Source: Candidatus Nitrosoglobus terrae (GTDB lineage Bacteria; Pseudomonadota; Gammaproteobacteria; Nitrosococcales; Nitrosococcaceae). From it: a stretch of 64,000 nt of DNA. The stretch is taken from positions 248,001 through 312,000 of the forward strand of contig NZ_AP014836.1 in the NCBI RefSeq assembly GCF_002356115.1, in the 5' to 3' direction. Numbering within the stretch: position 1 is the first letter of the stretch; each line of letters starts with the position of its first letter. The notes under the pieces are model-generated. The model saw nothing but the letters and a program-made list of their open reading frames with translations. It had not been told where the DNA came from and did no database searches. Shown piece after piece: positions 34,561 through 44,184 of this stretch. The position numbers and the translations under genes are program-made.

Positions 34561-36468
34561 ATGGCGCTGAATATTGAAGTATTTAGTAATACCAAGGGAG
34601 GCCAGAGTTTATTTAAAGCCCTTGGCCATCCATTGATAGTCACTAAGGCTCATGCTCTTTTAGATCGGCTTGCGGATCGAGGCCCAGTAGCAATTTATGA
34701 TCCATTAAATCAGATCGAAAGTTTTGCAGCTTTATACAATTTATCCAGATTGAATGTGGTCGCTGTGTTTGTTCAGGAAGCTAATACCATTGGTGAGATT
34801 GTTTTAGGGCAAGAGGCTAAACCTGTTACTGAGCTTCAGAATTATAAGGTAGCCGCTGTATTTTTAGTTGCGTTTGATGCTGGACAATATCATCAGCAAA
34901 TTAAGCACTTGATTCCTGCCGGCGCTGAAGTATTTACTTTGGATGCCTTACGTCTACCTGATGACATGCTCACTAACCGTAGCCGTTATCTTGATCCCTT
35001 AAATTTTGCGACTAATTTTGCTTTATTCCGTGATATGGCAGGACAGCATACTCGGTTGGTAACGGCTAATTATTGGGCCGGTTATGGCGCTCGGGATAGC
35101 GCTTTATGGCTCTGTTTATATAATGAGGTGGGTGAAATCTTAGCTCAGTGGCAAATACCCTTATCACCTGCCGTTCACAGTATTGTTATTGATAGCCGCC
35201 AAATTAGGGAACGCTTTGGTCTAGATGATTTCGTAGGCACACTTTTTTTACATGGTCTTCGAATTGCTGGGCATGATGTAGTGAAATATGCGTTAGATAT
35301 ATATGGTGAGAATGAACAGGTACTCTCCTGTACCCATGATGCTAATGCTTGGCCCGCAGAGCTATATGCTGGACTCCCAGCCCCTGCTGTTGGTGAGAAA
35401 GTAATACTTTGGGTACAAAATAGCCATCCTTGTCCTATTCCTGCCGGTAAAATTGGGCTAAATCTTTTAGGATCGTCTCAAACTGCTTGGCTTAATCATG
35501 AGATTCCTCCTTTTGGAACCTATGCTTTGAATGTTGCTGAATTGATACCAGAGGCTATTTGGCCTCAGCAGTTAGAGGTACAAGCAGGAAAGTATTTTGT
35601 TCGTCCACGTTATGAAGTAATTACGGCTAATAACCACCAACGCATCGCTCATGCGAATGTAGAGCGGGTCGATCTTAAGCCCGATGTCCAAATTTCTAAA
35701 TTAAAAACTTGGCTCGGAAAAGGGTATTTATTGCCTGCGCCTGTTTTACCTCAAGGGCGTTGGCAAAGTCTGATTCTCCCTACCCCTATGGCCACCAGTC
35801 AGCAAGAATTGCCTGTTAAGCTCTTAATTTATGATGCCTCTGGCCAAGAGATAACGAGTCATACTTTCGGTATTATTGCTCGCAGCCATAGTGTGTGCCT
35901 AGATATTGATGCTGTGCTGGAGAGAAAAAAACTCCCAGGGGGTTATGGCCATATGGAGCTAATGTATGATTTTAAAGTTGCCACAGAGGTGGATGGCTGG
36001 CTTCATGGGCTATTTCGTTATCGAGATCGGGTAAATAACTATAGCGCAGAAACAAGTTTTGGTAGTCATATCTTTAATACGATACTTACCTATAAAGACG
36101 AACCCCAGTCCTACACAGGACGGCCACCGGGGCTTTCTACCCGACTATTCTTACGCCTTGGGTCGACATCAGTAGATACTTTCTGCCATCTTATTTACCC
36201 AGTTTCTTCTCCTTGGCATCCAAGATCGGATACTCAGCTTGTTCTCTGTAGTAGCAAAGGTGCCGAAGTAGCTCATCGACGCGTAGCCATCCCCTGTAGC
36301 GGCTCATTACTTTGGTATTATCAAGATCTATTCAATAAGTATGAGCGAGCGCGAGCCGGGCAAAACGCCTATATATTGATCCGAGATCTTAGTTGTCGTC
36401 TGTTTGGCTATCACGGGTTGATCTATGGGGATGAGACTTTTAGCTTAGATCATATGTTTGGATTTTAA
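34561..36468 (+). CDS. Large conserved-looking protein of unknown function
   Basis: A 635-residue protein I do not recognise. It has no signal peptide or membrane helix and looks beta-rich. A region of about 1-150 resembles a nucleotide- or sugar-binding fold (VAIYDPLNQIESFAALYN), while the rest has immunoglobulin-like strands (PPFGTYALNVAELIPEAIWP, PGGYGHMELMYDF). It follows the O-antigen ligase by 116 bases in the same direction, so a link to surface glycans is possible but only positional. The TGG-rich composition and codon use match the neighbours. Nothing suggests transfer. Confidence 0.7.
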   Translation: MALNIEVFSNTKGGQSLFKALGHPLIVTKAHALLDRLADRGPVAIYDPLNQIESFAALYNLSRLNVVAVFVQEANTIGEIVLGQEAKPVTELQNYKVAAVFLVAFDAGQYHQQIKHLIPAGAEVFTLDALRLPDDMLTNRSRYLDPLNFATNFALFRDMAGQHTRLVTANYWAGYGARDSALWLCLYNEVGEILAQWQIPLSPAVHSIVIDSRQIRERFGLDDFVGTLFLHGLRIAGHDVVKYALDIYGENEQVLSCTHDANAWPAELYAGLPAPAVGEKVILWVQNSHPCPIPAGKIGLNLLGSSQTAWLNHEIPPFGTYALNVAELIPEAIWPQQLEVQAGKYFVRPRYEVITANNHQRIAHANVERVDLKPDVQISKLKTWLGKGYLLPAPVLPQGRWQSLILPTPMATSQQELPVKLLIYDASGQEITSHTFGIIARSHSVCLDIDAVLERKKLPGGYGHMELMYDFKVATEVDGWLHGLFRYRDRVNNYSAETSFGSHIFNTILTYKDEPQSYTGRPPGLSTRLFLRLGSTSVDTFCHLIYPVSSPWHPRSDTQLVLCSSKGAEVAHRRVAIPCSGSLLWYYQDLFNKYERARAGQNAYILIRDLSCRLFGYHGLIYGDETFSLDHMFGF

Positions 36469-36615
36469 GTGAGCATTTTACTAACTATGAGCTGAAATAA
36501 GTTAAGTTAACAAGTAAATAGGCTATACGGTTAGCTGTCTTTTAAGATCTAAAATCCATTATAAAAGCCAGTGGTATAATAATTTTTACCAAAACTTCGC
36601 CCAAAGCCGCTTTCT

Positions 36616-36777
36616 TTAGGTAGGGGATGTAGGGCGGTTTTGTTGTTCAATGTCGCGCTTAATCAAATCCTTGATGTACTCGGCAAGCGGAATGCCTTTT
36701 TTCTTGGCTTCCCGTTCTGCTGCATCTTTCAGCCATTGTGGGATGACCATTTGATACCTGACTTGTGGCATAAATAA
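36616..36777 (-). CDS. Small ribbon-helix-helix-like protein beside TnpB
   Basis: From the ATG at 36777 (MPQVRYQMVIPQWLKDAAEREAKKKGIPLAEYIKDLI) this 53-residue protein has the short strand followed by two helices of the MetJ/Arc/CopG fold. An in-frame GTG/ATG further upstream gives a longer version, but this start leaves the palindrome at 36790-36805 in the promoter. It is divergent from the TnpB remnant. It probably represses its own promoter and that of TnpB, but DNA binding is inferred. Confidence 0.55.
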   Translation of the reverse strand, partial: LFMPQVRYQMVIPQWLKDAAEREAKKKGIPLAEYIKDLIKRDIEQQNRPTSPT

Positions 36778-36789
36778 CCTTATTGTAAC

Positions 36790-36805
36790 ACACAATATAT
36801 TGTGT
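36790..36805. promoter_or_regulatory. 16-base palindrome between the RHH-like gene and TnpB
   Basis: ACACAATATATTGTGT is a perfect inverted repeat of two 8-base arms exactly between the divergent starts (36777 and 36819). Its position fits an operator of the RHH-like protein. Confidence 0.6.
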
Positions 36806-36818
36806 AATATTATCAATT

Positions 36819-37913
36819 ATGAGTACAACAATCAAAACTCTAAAGGTTAGAGTTAAGGATAAGCATAAACCAGTCCTTGAGCGTATGGTGTTTGAAGCCA
36901 ATCAAGTTTGGAACGCAGCTAACGAAATCACAGCGGAATATTCTTATATGCCTATTCCTGGGGTAGGCTATATCCGTAACAACTTCACGGCCTACGACCT
37001 GCAAAAGCTATTAAAGGGCATTAAGTCAGAACAAGGATTTATTGTTCACTCTACCACTGTTCAGGAAGTAATTGCGGTTCACGCCAAATCCAGAAAGCAG
37101 TTTAAAACTGATAAATTGCGCTGGAGAGTATCTGATGGCTCGCGTCGCTCTCTAGGATGGGTGCCCTTTAAAAAAGGTGCAGCCGAATGGGAAAGCGGGC
37201 AAGTTTATTTTGCTGGTCACTATTTCAAGGTCTGGGATAGCTATGGTCTATCTCAATACGATCTCCGCTCCGGTTCTTTCTCACAAGATACTAGAGGGCG
37301 CTGATATTTCAATATTGTCGTTAGCGTCCCCGTGGAGAAAACAACGGCGACTAAAGCAATGGGTATCGACCTAGGCTTAAAGGATGTAGCCACTTGCAGT
37401 AAGGGTTTAAAACTGGAAGCGCATTGTTTCTACCGTAATGAGGAAGGACAGCTGGCAAAAGCACAACGCGCTAACAATAAGAATCGGGTGAAAGCTATTC
37501 ACGCCAAGATTAAAAATAGGCGTTTAGACACCATACATAAATTCACCACCCAAATAGCTAAAAATAACGCATTAATAGTCGTTGGTTGTTGGTAATGTCA
37601 GCAGTTCTGCTCTTGCTAAAACCAAAATGGTAAAGTCTGTTTTGGATGCAGGCTGGTTCATGCTGAAAACTCAGCTTGATTATAAATCGAAAGCGATGCA
37701 AGCTGAGTTCTTGGAAGTCAACGAAGCCTACACTACCCAGTCCTGTTCGTGCTGTGGCTGTATCAGCGACAGCAGTCCGAGAGGACAGGACTTGGAATAA
37801 GAGAATGGTCATGCGCTAAGTGTGGAGCGCATCACAAGAGAGACATGAATGCAGCCATGAATATTCTTGCGTTGGGGCATCAGCGTCTCGCAGAAGGAAT
37901 CTCCGTCCTTTAG
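36819..37913 (+). pseudogene. tnpB: Frameshifted TnpB (IS1341-type) with altered RuvC-II residue
   Basis: Four consecutive fragments in changing frames make one TnpB: to 37304, from 37332, from 37582 and from 37794 to the stop at 37911. The RuvC-I motif GIDLGLKD, zinc ribbon CSCCG...CAKCG and RuvC-III HKRDMNAAMNIL are present. Where the canonical glutamate of RuvC-II stands the sequence reads IVVGNVSSS, as in a known TnpB subgroup that uses a relocated glutamate (EVNE at about 37725). No TnpA partner is present. A right-end hairpin (37901-37920) follows. The element is inactive as written. Confidence 0.85.
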
Positions 37914-37930
37914 GGCGGGGAGGATGTCAA
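37896..37930 (+). mobile_element. Right end of the IS1341/IS605-type element
   Basis: The stem CTCCGTCC / GGGCGGGG with loop TTTA, followed by AGGATGTCAA, is the usual right-end structure of IS200/IS605 elements and also the 3' end of the omega RNA that guides TnpB. The left end is not clearly resolved. Confidence 0.65.
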
Positions 37931-38012
37931 TCATTGCTTGAGCTTAAAGTGATGCTATACACTCGTGTTAATTAAGTGTGATACCAAGAATAAACATATG
38001 GAGGTAAATGTA

Positions 38013-38525
38013 ATGAGAAAATTACCAATTCTAGTATTGAGCATATTATCGGCCTTTGCGCTAGCAGCTGAGGATAGCGCCCATCATGGCCATCATGATA
38101 TAGAAGATCATCATCACCATGGTATGGAGGATATGCATGAACACGCACATTCTTCAACAGCAGGAAAGCCCGGCAATCCTGATAAAGTGAGCCAAACTAT
38201 TGAAATTACTATGAATGATCAGATGCGATTTATCCCGGATCAAATCAGCGTTAAATCTGGTGAGATCGTTAAATTCAGCATGAAAAATGCGGGAAAAATT
38301 CCTCATGAGATGGTGATTGGTACTATGGATGAACTAAAGGAGCATGCAGAGATGATGCACCGAATGCCTGATATGAAGCATGATGAGCCCAATGCGATTT
38401 CATTGGCTGGAGGAGAAAGTGGTTCATTGGTGTGGCAGTTTGGTAAACCGGGTACTGTTGATTTTGCTTGCCTTATTCCTGGGCATATGGAAGCAGGTAT
38501 GGTAGGTAAAATTGAAGTGAAATAA
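38013..38525 (+). CDS. Exported cupredoxin with His-rich N-terminus
   Basis: From the ATG at 38013, with GAGG 9 bases upstream, the protein has a signal peptide (MRKLPILVLSILSAFALA), a metal-sequestering stretch rich in His, Asp and Glu (HHGHHDIEDHHHHGMEDMHEHAH) and a plastocyanin-like domain. The copper ligands are visible: His in IPHEMV and Cys, His and Met in ACLIPGHMEAGM. It may store copper or carry electrons in the periplasm. A copper P-type ATPase lies 3 kb downstream. Confidence 0.88.
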   Translation: MRKLPILVLSILSAFALAAEDSAHHGHHDIEDHHHHGMEDMHEHAHSSTAGKPGNPDKVSQTIEITMNDQMRFIPDQISVKSGEIVKFSMKNAGKIPHEMVIGTMDELKEHAEMMHRMPDMKHDEPNAISLAGGESGSLVWQFGKPGTVDFACLIPGHMEAGMVGKIEVK

Positions 38526-38572
38526 CCTCGTTGAGCTAGGATGTGATCTCTCATTATAAGATATTAAGATAA

Positions 38573-39556
38573 GTGATGAGGCAGCAATTAATTCCTTTAG
38601 CGGCTGATGAGAAGGGGAAACTAAAAGTTTCTGAAGACTCTAGGTTAGCGCTTAGGCATCAACAGTATCTTGAAGCGGCTACTGCTGAGAATACCCGACG
38701 TGCCTATCAATCCGCTATTCGTCATTTTGAACAATGGGGAGGATATCTGCCGGCTTCAGCAAATATGGTACAGGCTTATCTATTGGCCCATGCCCAGACT
38801 CTTAATCCTCGGACATTGTCATTACGTTTAACAGCATTACGCCACTGGCACCAGCTCCAAGGATTTCCTGATCCTACCGCGTCGCCTCAGATACGAAAAA
38901 CCCTTCAGGGAATTATCCGGGTACATGGAAGGCCAAAGCGTCAAGCCAAGGTCTTTCAATTAGAGCACTTAGAGATGATGATTAATCAATTATCAGAATC
39001 GTCTACTTTGAAGGATTTGCGGGATAAGGCTTTGCTCCTCATAGGTTTTTTTGGCGCTTTTCGGCGTAATGAGTTGGTAGCCATAAAAGTAGAGGAAATA
39101 CATTGGGAGCCTGAGGGGATGGTTATTGTGCTCCCTCGATCAAAAACGGATCCAAATGGTGAAGGGAAATTTAAGGCTTTACCTGTAGGAGAGGGCGTAT
39201 TGTGCCCGATAACCGCACTTAAGCAGTGGTTACAAGCAGCAAAGATTAATTCTGGCTCGATATTTCGCCGAATAAACCGATGGGAAGCCCTTCTTGATAC
39301 TCCCTTGCACCCCGCCAGTGTCACTTTTATTCTAAAGCGAGTGGCTGAGCAAGTAGGGTTTGGATTTGTACCCGAACTTAGCAGCCATAGCCTACGTCGT
39401 AGCTTAGCCACTTCTGCTTATCGCGCGGGGGCTTCCTTCGAATCTATTAAGCGCCAAGGAGGATGGTCTCATGATAGAACGGTGTGGAGCTATATTGAGG
39501 CCGCTCAGTATTTTGAGGACAATGCGGCCAGTGCCCTACTAACTAAGTCTCGATGA
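38573..39556 (+). CDS. Tyrosine recombinase
   Basis: A 327-residue phage-integrase-family protein. The N-terminal SAM-like core-binding domain (about 28-115) is followed by a catalytic domain with R164 in GAFRRNEL, H272-x-x-R275 in SHSLRRSL and Y307 in WSYIEAA. All main catalytic residues except an unidentified lysine are visible, so it may be active. It is not XerC or XerD by length and motif. No att site or associated phage gene could be identified. Confidence 0.88.
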   Translation: MMRQQLIPLAADEKGKLKVSEDSRLALRHQQYLEAATAENTRRAYQSAIRHFEQWGGYLPASANMVQAYLLAHAQTLNPRTLSLRLTALRHWHQLQGFPDPTASPQIRKTLQGIIRVHGRPKRQAKVFQLEHLEMMINQLSESSTLKDLRDKALLLIGFFGAFRRNELVAIKVEEIHWEPEGMVIVLPRSKTDPNGEGKFKALPVGEGVLCPITALKQWLQAAKINSGSIFRRINRWEALLDTPLHPASVTFILKRVAEQVGFGFVPELSSHSLRRSLATSAYRAGASFESIKRQGGWSHDRTVWSYIEAAQYFEDNAASALLTKSR

Positions 39557-39736
39557 ATCAACACGGTTTAGTAACCTAAGATTAACAATAGCCGATTTTA
39601 ATAAGTTCTGTATTATCTATTTTCTATACCTAGCTCAAAGCCTATTCTCTGTCTATATTAAGGATAAGGCTTGTGTCTATCAGGCGCTTTGTAAGCCTAA
39701 ACTACCGCTAGAATCACTCCTAAAGGAGGACCGGAA

Positions 39737-41221
39737 ATGTATGATGATTTTGATCCAGAAGGGAAACGGTTGCCTATAAAAATAGATGGATCCTCTAATG
39801 GGGAATTTACTCCTCGGCAAATTACAGAGACTGAAAGACAGATTAACTTAGAAGCAAGTAAAAAAGCTTCAGATCTATCAAAATATCTAAATCAGACGAG
39901 ACGGGAGTTTTTAAAGTCGGCCTGCGGGGCTGCGGCAACCTTACTTGTGATGAATAATATCTATACTCGTTTAGGGGTAACAGGCGGATTCTTCAATATT
40001 GCCCAAGCAGCAGAGGTTGAGCCGGAATTGGCAGAAAAAGCGGTAGTGGGAGCGGATTTAATCGTTGATATGCAAACTCACTGTGTACAACCTTATGGTA
40101 GCTGGGTGGCTGGTAAAGATGGAGAGCTTTGGGTTGAAAACCTCACTAAAGTGTTTGAACAAGCCCCTAAATGCTCGGGGGAATCAGCAAATAAGGATCG
40201 GTTTGATTGCTACTCCGCCCAGCAGCTAATTAAAGAAGTTTTTCTCGATAGTAACACTGATATTGCAGTGGTCTCTGCCCTATGGGGTGCTAAAGGGCAT
40301 AATCCAACGCCTACTTCTTATGCCGCAGAAGTAAGAAATCTGGTTGAAGTTCTCGGTGATCGTAATCGAGCGCTCATTCATGGTGGCGTTCTTCCAAATG
40401 AGGAAGGCGCGATTGATTTTATGGATGAGCAAGTAGAAAAATATCAGATTGATGCTTGGAAACTCTATCCGCAATGGGGGCCTCAAGGCGTTGGTTTTTT
40501 TCTTGATGATCCAAAGTTTGGAATCCCGGTAATTGAAAAGGCGCGTAAATTAGGGAAAAAAGTTATTTGTATTCACAAAGGCTTACCGTTACCTGGGCTT
40601 GAATATAAATATTCCTCTCCTGAGGATATGGGGAGGATCGCAAAAATGTTCCCCGATGTAACTTTTATTGTTTTTCATTCTGGTTTTGAGAATGAAATAG
40701 TAGAAGGGCCTTATAACCCAAATAATCCAAAAGGGGTAGATCGGTTAATAAAATCCCATCAAGAAAATGGGTTTAAGGCGAATCAGGGAAATCTCTATGC
40801 TGAACTGGGAAGTGTATGGCGTCAAAAGATGCGCTATCCCGATCAGGCAGCACATTTGATGGGTAAATTACTTAAATATTTTGGGGAGGAGCGGATTTGT
40901 TGGGGTACTGATAGTCTTTGGTATGGTAGTCCGCAGGATCAAATTCAAGCGTTTTCTAGTTTTGAGATCTCAGAAAAATTCCAAGAAGCCTACAGATATC
41001 CCGCGCTAAGCAAAGAGGCAAAAGCAAAAATCTTCGCGGGTAACGCGATACGTATCCATGATATTAAGCTTAATCGGCTGAGGCACCTTCAGCATGATAA
41101 AATCAAAAAATTTCGAGAAACCTACGCTTTATCACCTAACCCTAGTTTTGAAACATTTGGCCCTAAAACTGCTGCCCAATATGAGTCTCTATGGAAACAT
41201 CGAGGAGGATATCCAATTTAG
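39737..41221 (+). CDS. Tat-exported amidohydrolase-family protein
   Basis: A 494-residue protein with a twin-arginine signal (TRREFLKSACGAAAT at 54-68) preceded by an unusually long acidic N-tail of about 53 residues. The mature part is an amidohydrolase-like TIM barrel with VDMQTHCVQP at strand 1, HKGLPLPG, FHSGFE and WGTDSLWY, the positions of metal and catalytic residues in the ACMSD-type branch. The substrate is unknown. AGGAGG precedes the ATG. The Tat signal suggests folding with a metal before export. Confidence 0.8.
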   Translation: MYDDFDPEGKRLPIKIDGSSNGEFTPRQITETERQINLEASKKASDLSKYLNQTRREFLKSACGAAATLLVMNNIYTRLGVTGGFFNIAQAAEVEPELAEKAVVGADLIVDMQTHCVQPYGSWVAGKDGELWVENLTKVFEQAPKCSGESANKDRFDCYSAQQLIKEVFLDSNTDIAVVSALWGAKGHNPTPTSYAAEVRNLVEVLGDRNRALIHGGVLPNEEGAIDFMDEQVEKYQIDAWKLYPQWGPQGVGFFLDDPKFGIPVIEKARKLGKKVICIHKGLPLPGLEYKYSSPEDMGRIAKMFPDVTFIVFHSGFENEIVEGPYNPNNPKGVDRLIKSHQENGFKANQGNLYAELGSVWRQKMRYPDQAAHLMGKLLKYFGEERICWGTDSLWYGSPQDQIQAFSSFEISEKFQEAYRYPALSKEAKAKIFAGNAIRIHDIKLNRLRHLQHDKIKKFRETYALSPNPSFETFGPKTAAQYESLWKHRGGYPI

Positions 41222-41608
41222 AATGCCAAATATCTTAATAGGTAAGGTAGTGACTATTCTGTAGTCTATTGTTTTATTAACATCAGTTAAAGGGTAAGCA
41301 AGCTGCTATATCAATGTTGTTAATGAATATTACTAACAGTTATTTTACGCTTTAAAGGTGAAATTTTATTTCACAGGCTATACTTTAAGGGTTGAGATAA
41401 AATTAGCGAAAATATATAAGTTTTTTAATATAATACAATCTTTATTTAATTTTATTCTTGTACTTACTTATAGAAGTATTTTTAATATTGTATTTTAGCC
41501 TTTTGGGTGAGTTACTGATTTCTTAATAATAAGAATTAATGTCGTAGAGATTATTTATGGTAAAGAGCAATCATTGCACGGGGCATAAAAATAAACTGGA
41601 GAAAGATC
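41222..41608. other. AT-rich intergenic region, no gene seen
   Basis: About 390 bases of very AT-rich sequence before the copper ATPase. It should hold its promoter. No CueR-type or CopY-type palindrome could be recognised. Confidence 0.4.
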
Positions 41609-44125
41609 ATGGCTAATATATATGGGCAGTTGCAAGCTTGTCATTTAGGATCAGGAACAGCCAATCCCAGTGTCTATATTTGCCCTATGCACCCTGATGT
41701 TCAGCAGGAAGGCTCGGGGAATTGCCCAAAATGTGGTATGAATTTGGAGCAGAAAATCGATACAAGCGCGAGAGAAAAAACTCAATATACTTGCCCAATG
41801 CATCCTGGGGTGATGAAAGATAAACCGGGAGATTGTCCTATCTGCGGTATGGCGCTGGAGCCGCGTACAGTTGTTACTTTAGAGGAAGAAAAAAACCCAG
41901 AGCTAGTAGATATGCTGAAGCGTTTTTGGATAAGCGTTGCTTTAGTTATACCTCTAGTGCTTATTGCAATGAGAGATATGTTCTTTTGGGAATTTCCAGA
42001 GAATATAGCCTCACCGCAAATGCTTAATTTTGTTGAGTTTGGACTAGCTACGCCTATTGTGCTTTGGGGCGGCCGGCCTTTTTTGATTCGGGGTTGGCGT
42101 TCTGTGATTAGCGATGAAATTGGTGTACTTGCATTATTACGACGCTTTATTTCTTGGGCTAGTATATTATTTATTACCCCACTTATTATCATTTTCGTGG
42201 GAGATGTGATTCCTGGCTCCTTTTCAAAACACTTAATCTCCAACTCTTATCTTGTAACCATTGAATTATGGTTAGGTAGTATTTTTATACTCTGGAGCAG
42301 TTGGCCTTATCTGGTTCATAGTTGGCGACCTGTTTTTAACTTAAATCTCAATATGTTTACCCTAATTAGCTTAGGGGTAGTTTTTGCCTATGCTTATAGT
42401 ATCGTAGCCACTTTGTTTCCAAATTTATTTCCGCCTTCATTTCGGCAAGAAAGTGGGGAAGTGGATGTATATTTTGAGGCAGCCGGGGTCATTATTACCT
42501 TAGTGTTATTGGGGCAGGTGTTAGAGATCAAAGCGCGTGCTCAAACTCGAAGTGCGATTAAATCTTTACTAGGGTTAGCCCCTAGAACTGCCCGCCGAGT
42601 CCGGGCTAGGGGTATTGAGGAGGATATTCCTTTACATTTCATCCGCCCTGGCGATCGTCTTCGCGTTCGGCCAGGAGAAAAAATCCCTGTAGACGGGATT
42701 GTTATAGAAGGAGTAAGTTCAGTAGATGAGTCCATGATCACGGGTGAGTCTATCCCAGTGCAGAAAACCGTAGATGATCAGGTGATTGGAGCGACTATTA
42801 ATAATACGGGTGGGCTAGAAATTAAAGTTACCCGAGTGGGTGCTGAAACTGTATTGGCGCAAATTGTACGCATGGTGAGCGAAGCTCAACATAGCCGAGC
42901 ACCTATCCAAAGACTTGCCGATCAGGTAGCTGCCTATCTGGTTCCGGCTGTGGTGTTGATTGCTATCATTACTTTTATTATTTGGGCTATGTTTGGCCCA
43001 GAGCCAAGAATGGTTCATGCCTTAATCAACTGCGTTGCTGTTCTTATTATTGCTTGCCCTTGTGCGCTAGGATTAGCAACGCCTATGTCTATTATGGTCG
43101 CTACTGGAAAAGGAGCTAACGCAGGGGTATTGTTCAAGAACGCAGAGGTTATTGAGGTGATGCGTAAAATTGATACTTTAGTAATCGATAAAACCGGCAC
43201 TTTAACTGAAGGTAAGCCTGTAGTCAGCCAAATTATTGTAATTAACGGATTTAATGGAAATGATATACTACGTCTAGGCGGTAGCCTTGAGTTAGTGAGT
43301 GAACATCCGCTAGCTGCGGCTGTTGTGAGTAAGGCTAAGGAGAAAAAAATTAAATTAACACCTGTTCGTGATTTTCAATCTTTAACGGGTAAAGGCGTGA
43401 TTGGTCAAGTTAAGGGTCGGCAGGTAGCTATTGGAAATGAGAAATTATTGGAAGAGCTGGGTTTAAGTCCAGGCCCTTTATCTCATCATGCTGAAGCTTT
43501 GCGGGTTGAAGGTCAGACAGCTATGTTTGTAATTATTGATGGTAGGTTAGCGGGTATTATTGGTATTACTGATCCTATTAAAGCCACAACACCAAAAGCG
43601 ATTGCCATGCTACACCAAGAAGGTGTTCGAATAATAATGCTGACGGGTGATAATCAAGCAACTGCAGAATCAGTTGCGAGGGAATTGGGAATTACACAAG
43701 TTGAGGCTGGAGTTTTGCCTGAGAGGAAAGTCGAGGTTATTAAGCAGCTACAAAAAGAAGGCCATTTGGTGGCCATGGCTGGGGATGGGATTAATGATGC
43801 TCCAGCGCTTGCTCAAGCTCAGGTTGGCATTGCCATGGGTAATGGGACTGATATTGCTATTGAAAGTGCCAGCATCACCTTAGTAAGGGGGGATCTTAGC
43901 GGGATTGTTCGAGCACGGCGTCTAAGCCATAGTACCATGCAAAATATCAAACAAAATCTATTTTTCGCCTTTATCTATAATCTTTTGGGGATTCCGGTAG
44001 CTGCAGGATTACTATATCCATTCTTTGGAATATTATTATCACCTATGGTTGCAGCAGCTGCCATGAGCTTTAGCTCAATTTCAATAATTATTAACGCCTT
44101 GCGCTTACGCCTTATTCGGCTGTAG
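41609..44125 (+). CDS. copA: Copper-translocating P-type ATPase with two N-terminal CPMHP domains and extra membrane segments
   Basis: An 838-residue PIB-type copper exporter. Two N-terminal metal-binding modules have CPMHP...CPKCGM and CPMHP...CPICGM (about 25-44 and 62-81). The transport motif [11 protein letters not shown], phosphorylation site DKTGT, HP locus [10 protein letters not shown] and [11 protein letters not shown] are all present. In the membrane part a stretch of about 76 residues is extra: [21 protein letters not shown] (144-164) is repeated as [19 protein letters not shown] (222-240), so the protein has additional helices relative to normal CopA. The extra piece is in frame with no stop. 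Confidence 0.92.
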   Translation: MANIYGQLQACHLGSGTANPSVYICPMHPDVQQEGSGNCPKCGMNLEQKIDTSAREKTQYTCPMHPGVMKDKPGDCPICGMALEPRTVVTLEEEKNPELVDMLKRFWISVALVIPLVLIAMRDMFFWEFPENIASPQMLNFVEFGLATPIVLWGGRPFLIRGWRSVISDEIGVLALLRRFISWASILFITPLIIIFVGDVIPGSFSKHLISNSYLVTIELWLGSIFILWSSWPYLVHSWRPVFNLNLNMFTLISLGVVFAYAYSIVATLFPNLFPPSFRQESGEVDVYFEAAGVIITLVLLGQVLEIKARAQTRSAIKSLLGLAPRTARRVRARGIEEDIPLHFIRPGDRLRVRPGEKIPVDGIVIEGVSSVDESMITGESIPVQKTVDDQVIGATINNTGGLEIKVTRVGAETVLAQIVRMVSEAQHSRAPIQRLADQVAAYLVPAVVLIAIITFIIWAMFGPEPRMVHALINCVAVLIIACPCALGLATPMSIMVATGKGANAGVLFKNAEVIEVMRKIDTLVIDKTGTLTEGKPVVSQIIVINGFNGNDILRLGGSLELVSEHPLAAAVVSKAKEKKIKLTPVRDFQSLTGKGVIGQVKGRQVAIGNEKLLEELGLSPGPLSHHAEALRVEGQTAMFVIIDGRLAGIIGITDPIKATTPKAIAMLHQEGVRIIMLTGDNQATAESVARELGITQVEAGVLPERKVEVIKQLQKEGHLVAMAGDGINDAPALAQAQVGIAMGNGTDIAIESASITLVRGDLSGIVRARRLSHSTMQNIKQNLFFAFIYNLLGIPVAAGLLYPFFGILLSPMVAAAAMSFSSISIIINALRLRLIRL

Positions 44126-44184
44126 ATGCTGAGATAATCTAGGTTATTGCTGATATCTAAATTCTAAATTTGAGAAAAAAATAT

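Noticed and set aside
36819-37913. TnpB as an active nuclease
   Set aside because: At least three frame changes interrupt the gene, so it is called a pseudogene.
41222-41608. CueR-type operator before the copper ATPase
   Set aside because: No inverted repeat of the required length and spacing could be read.
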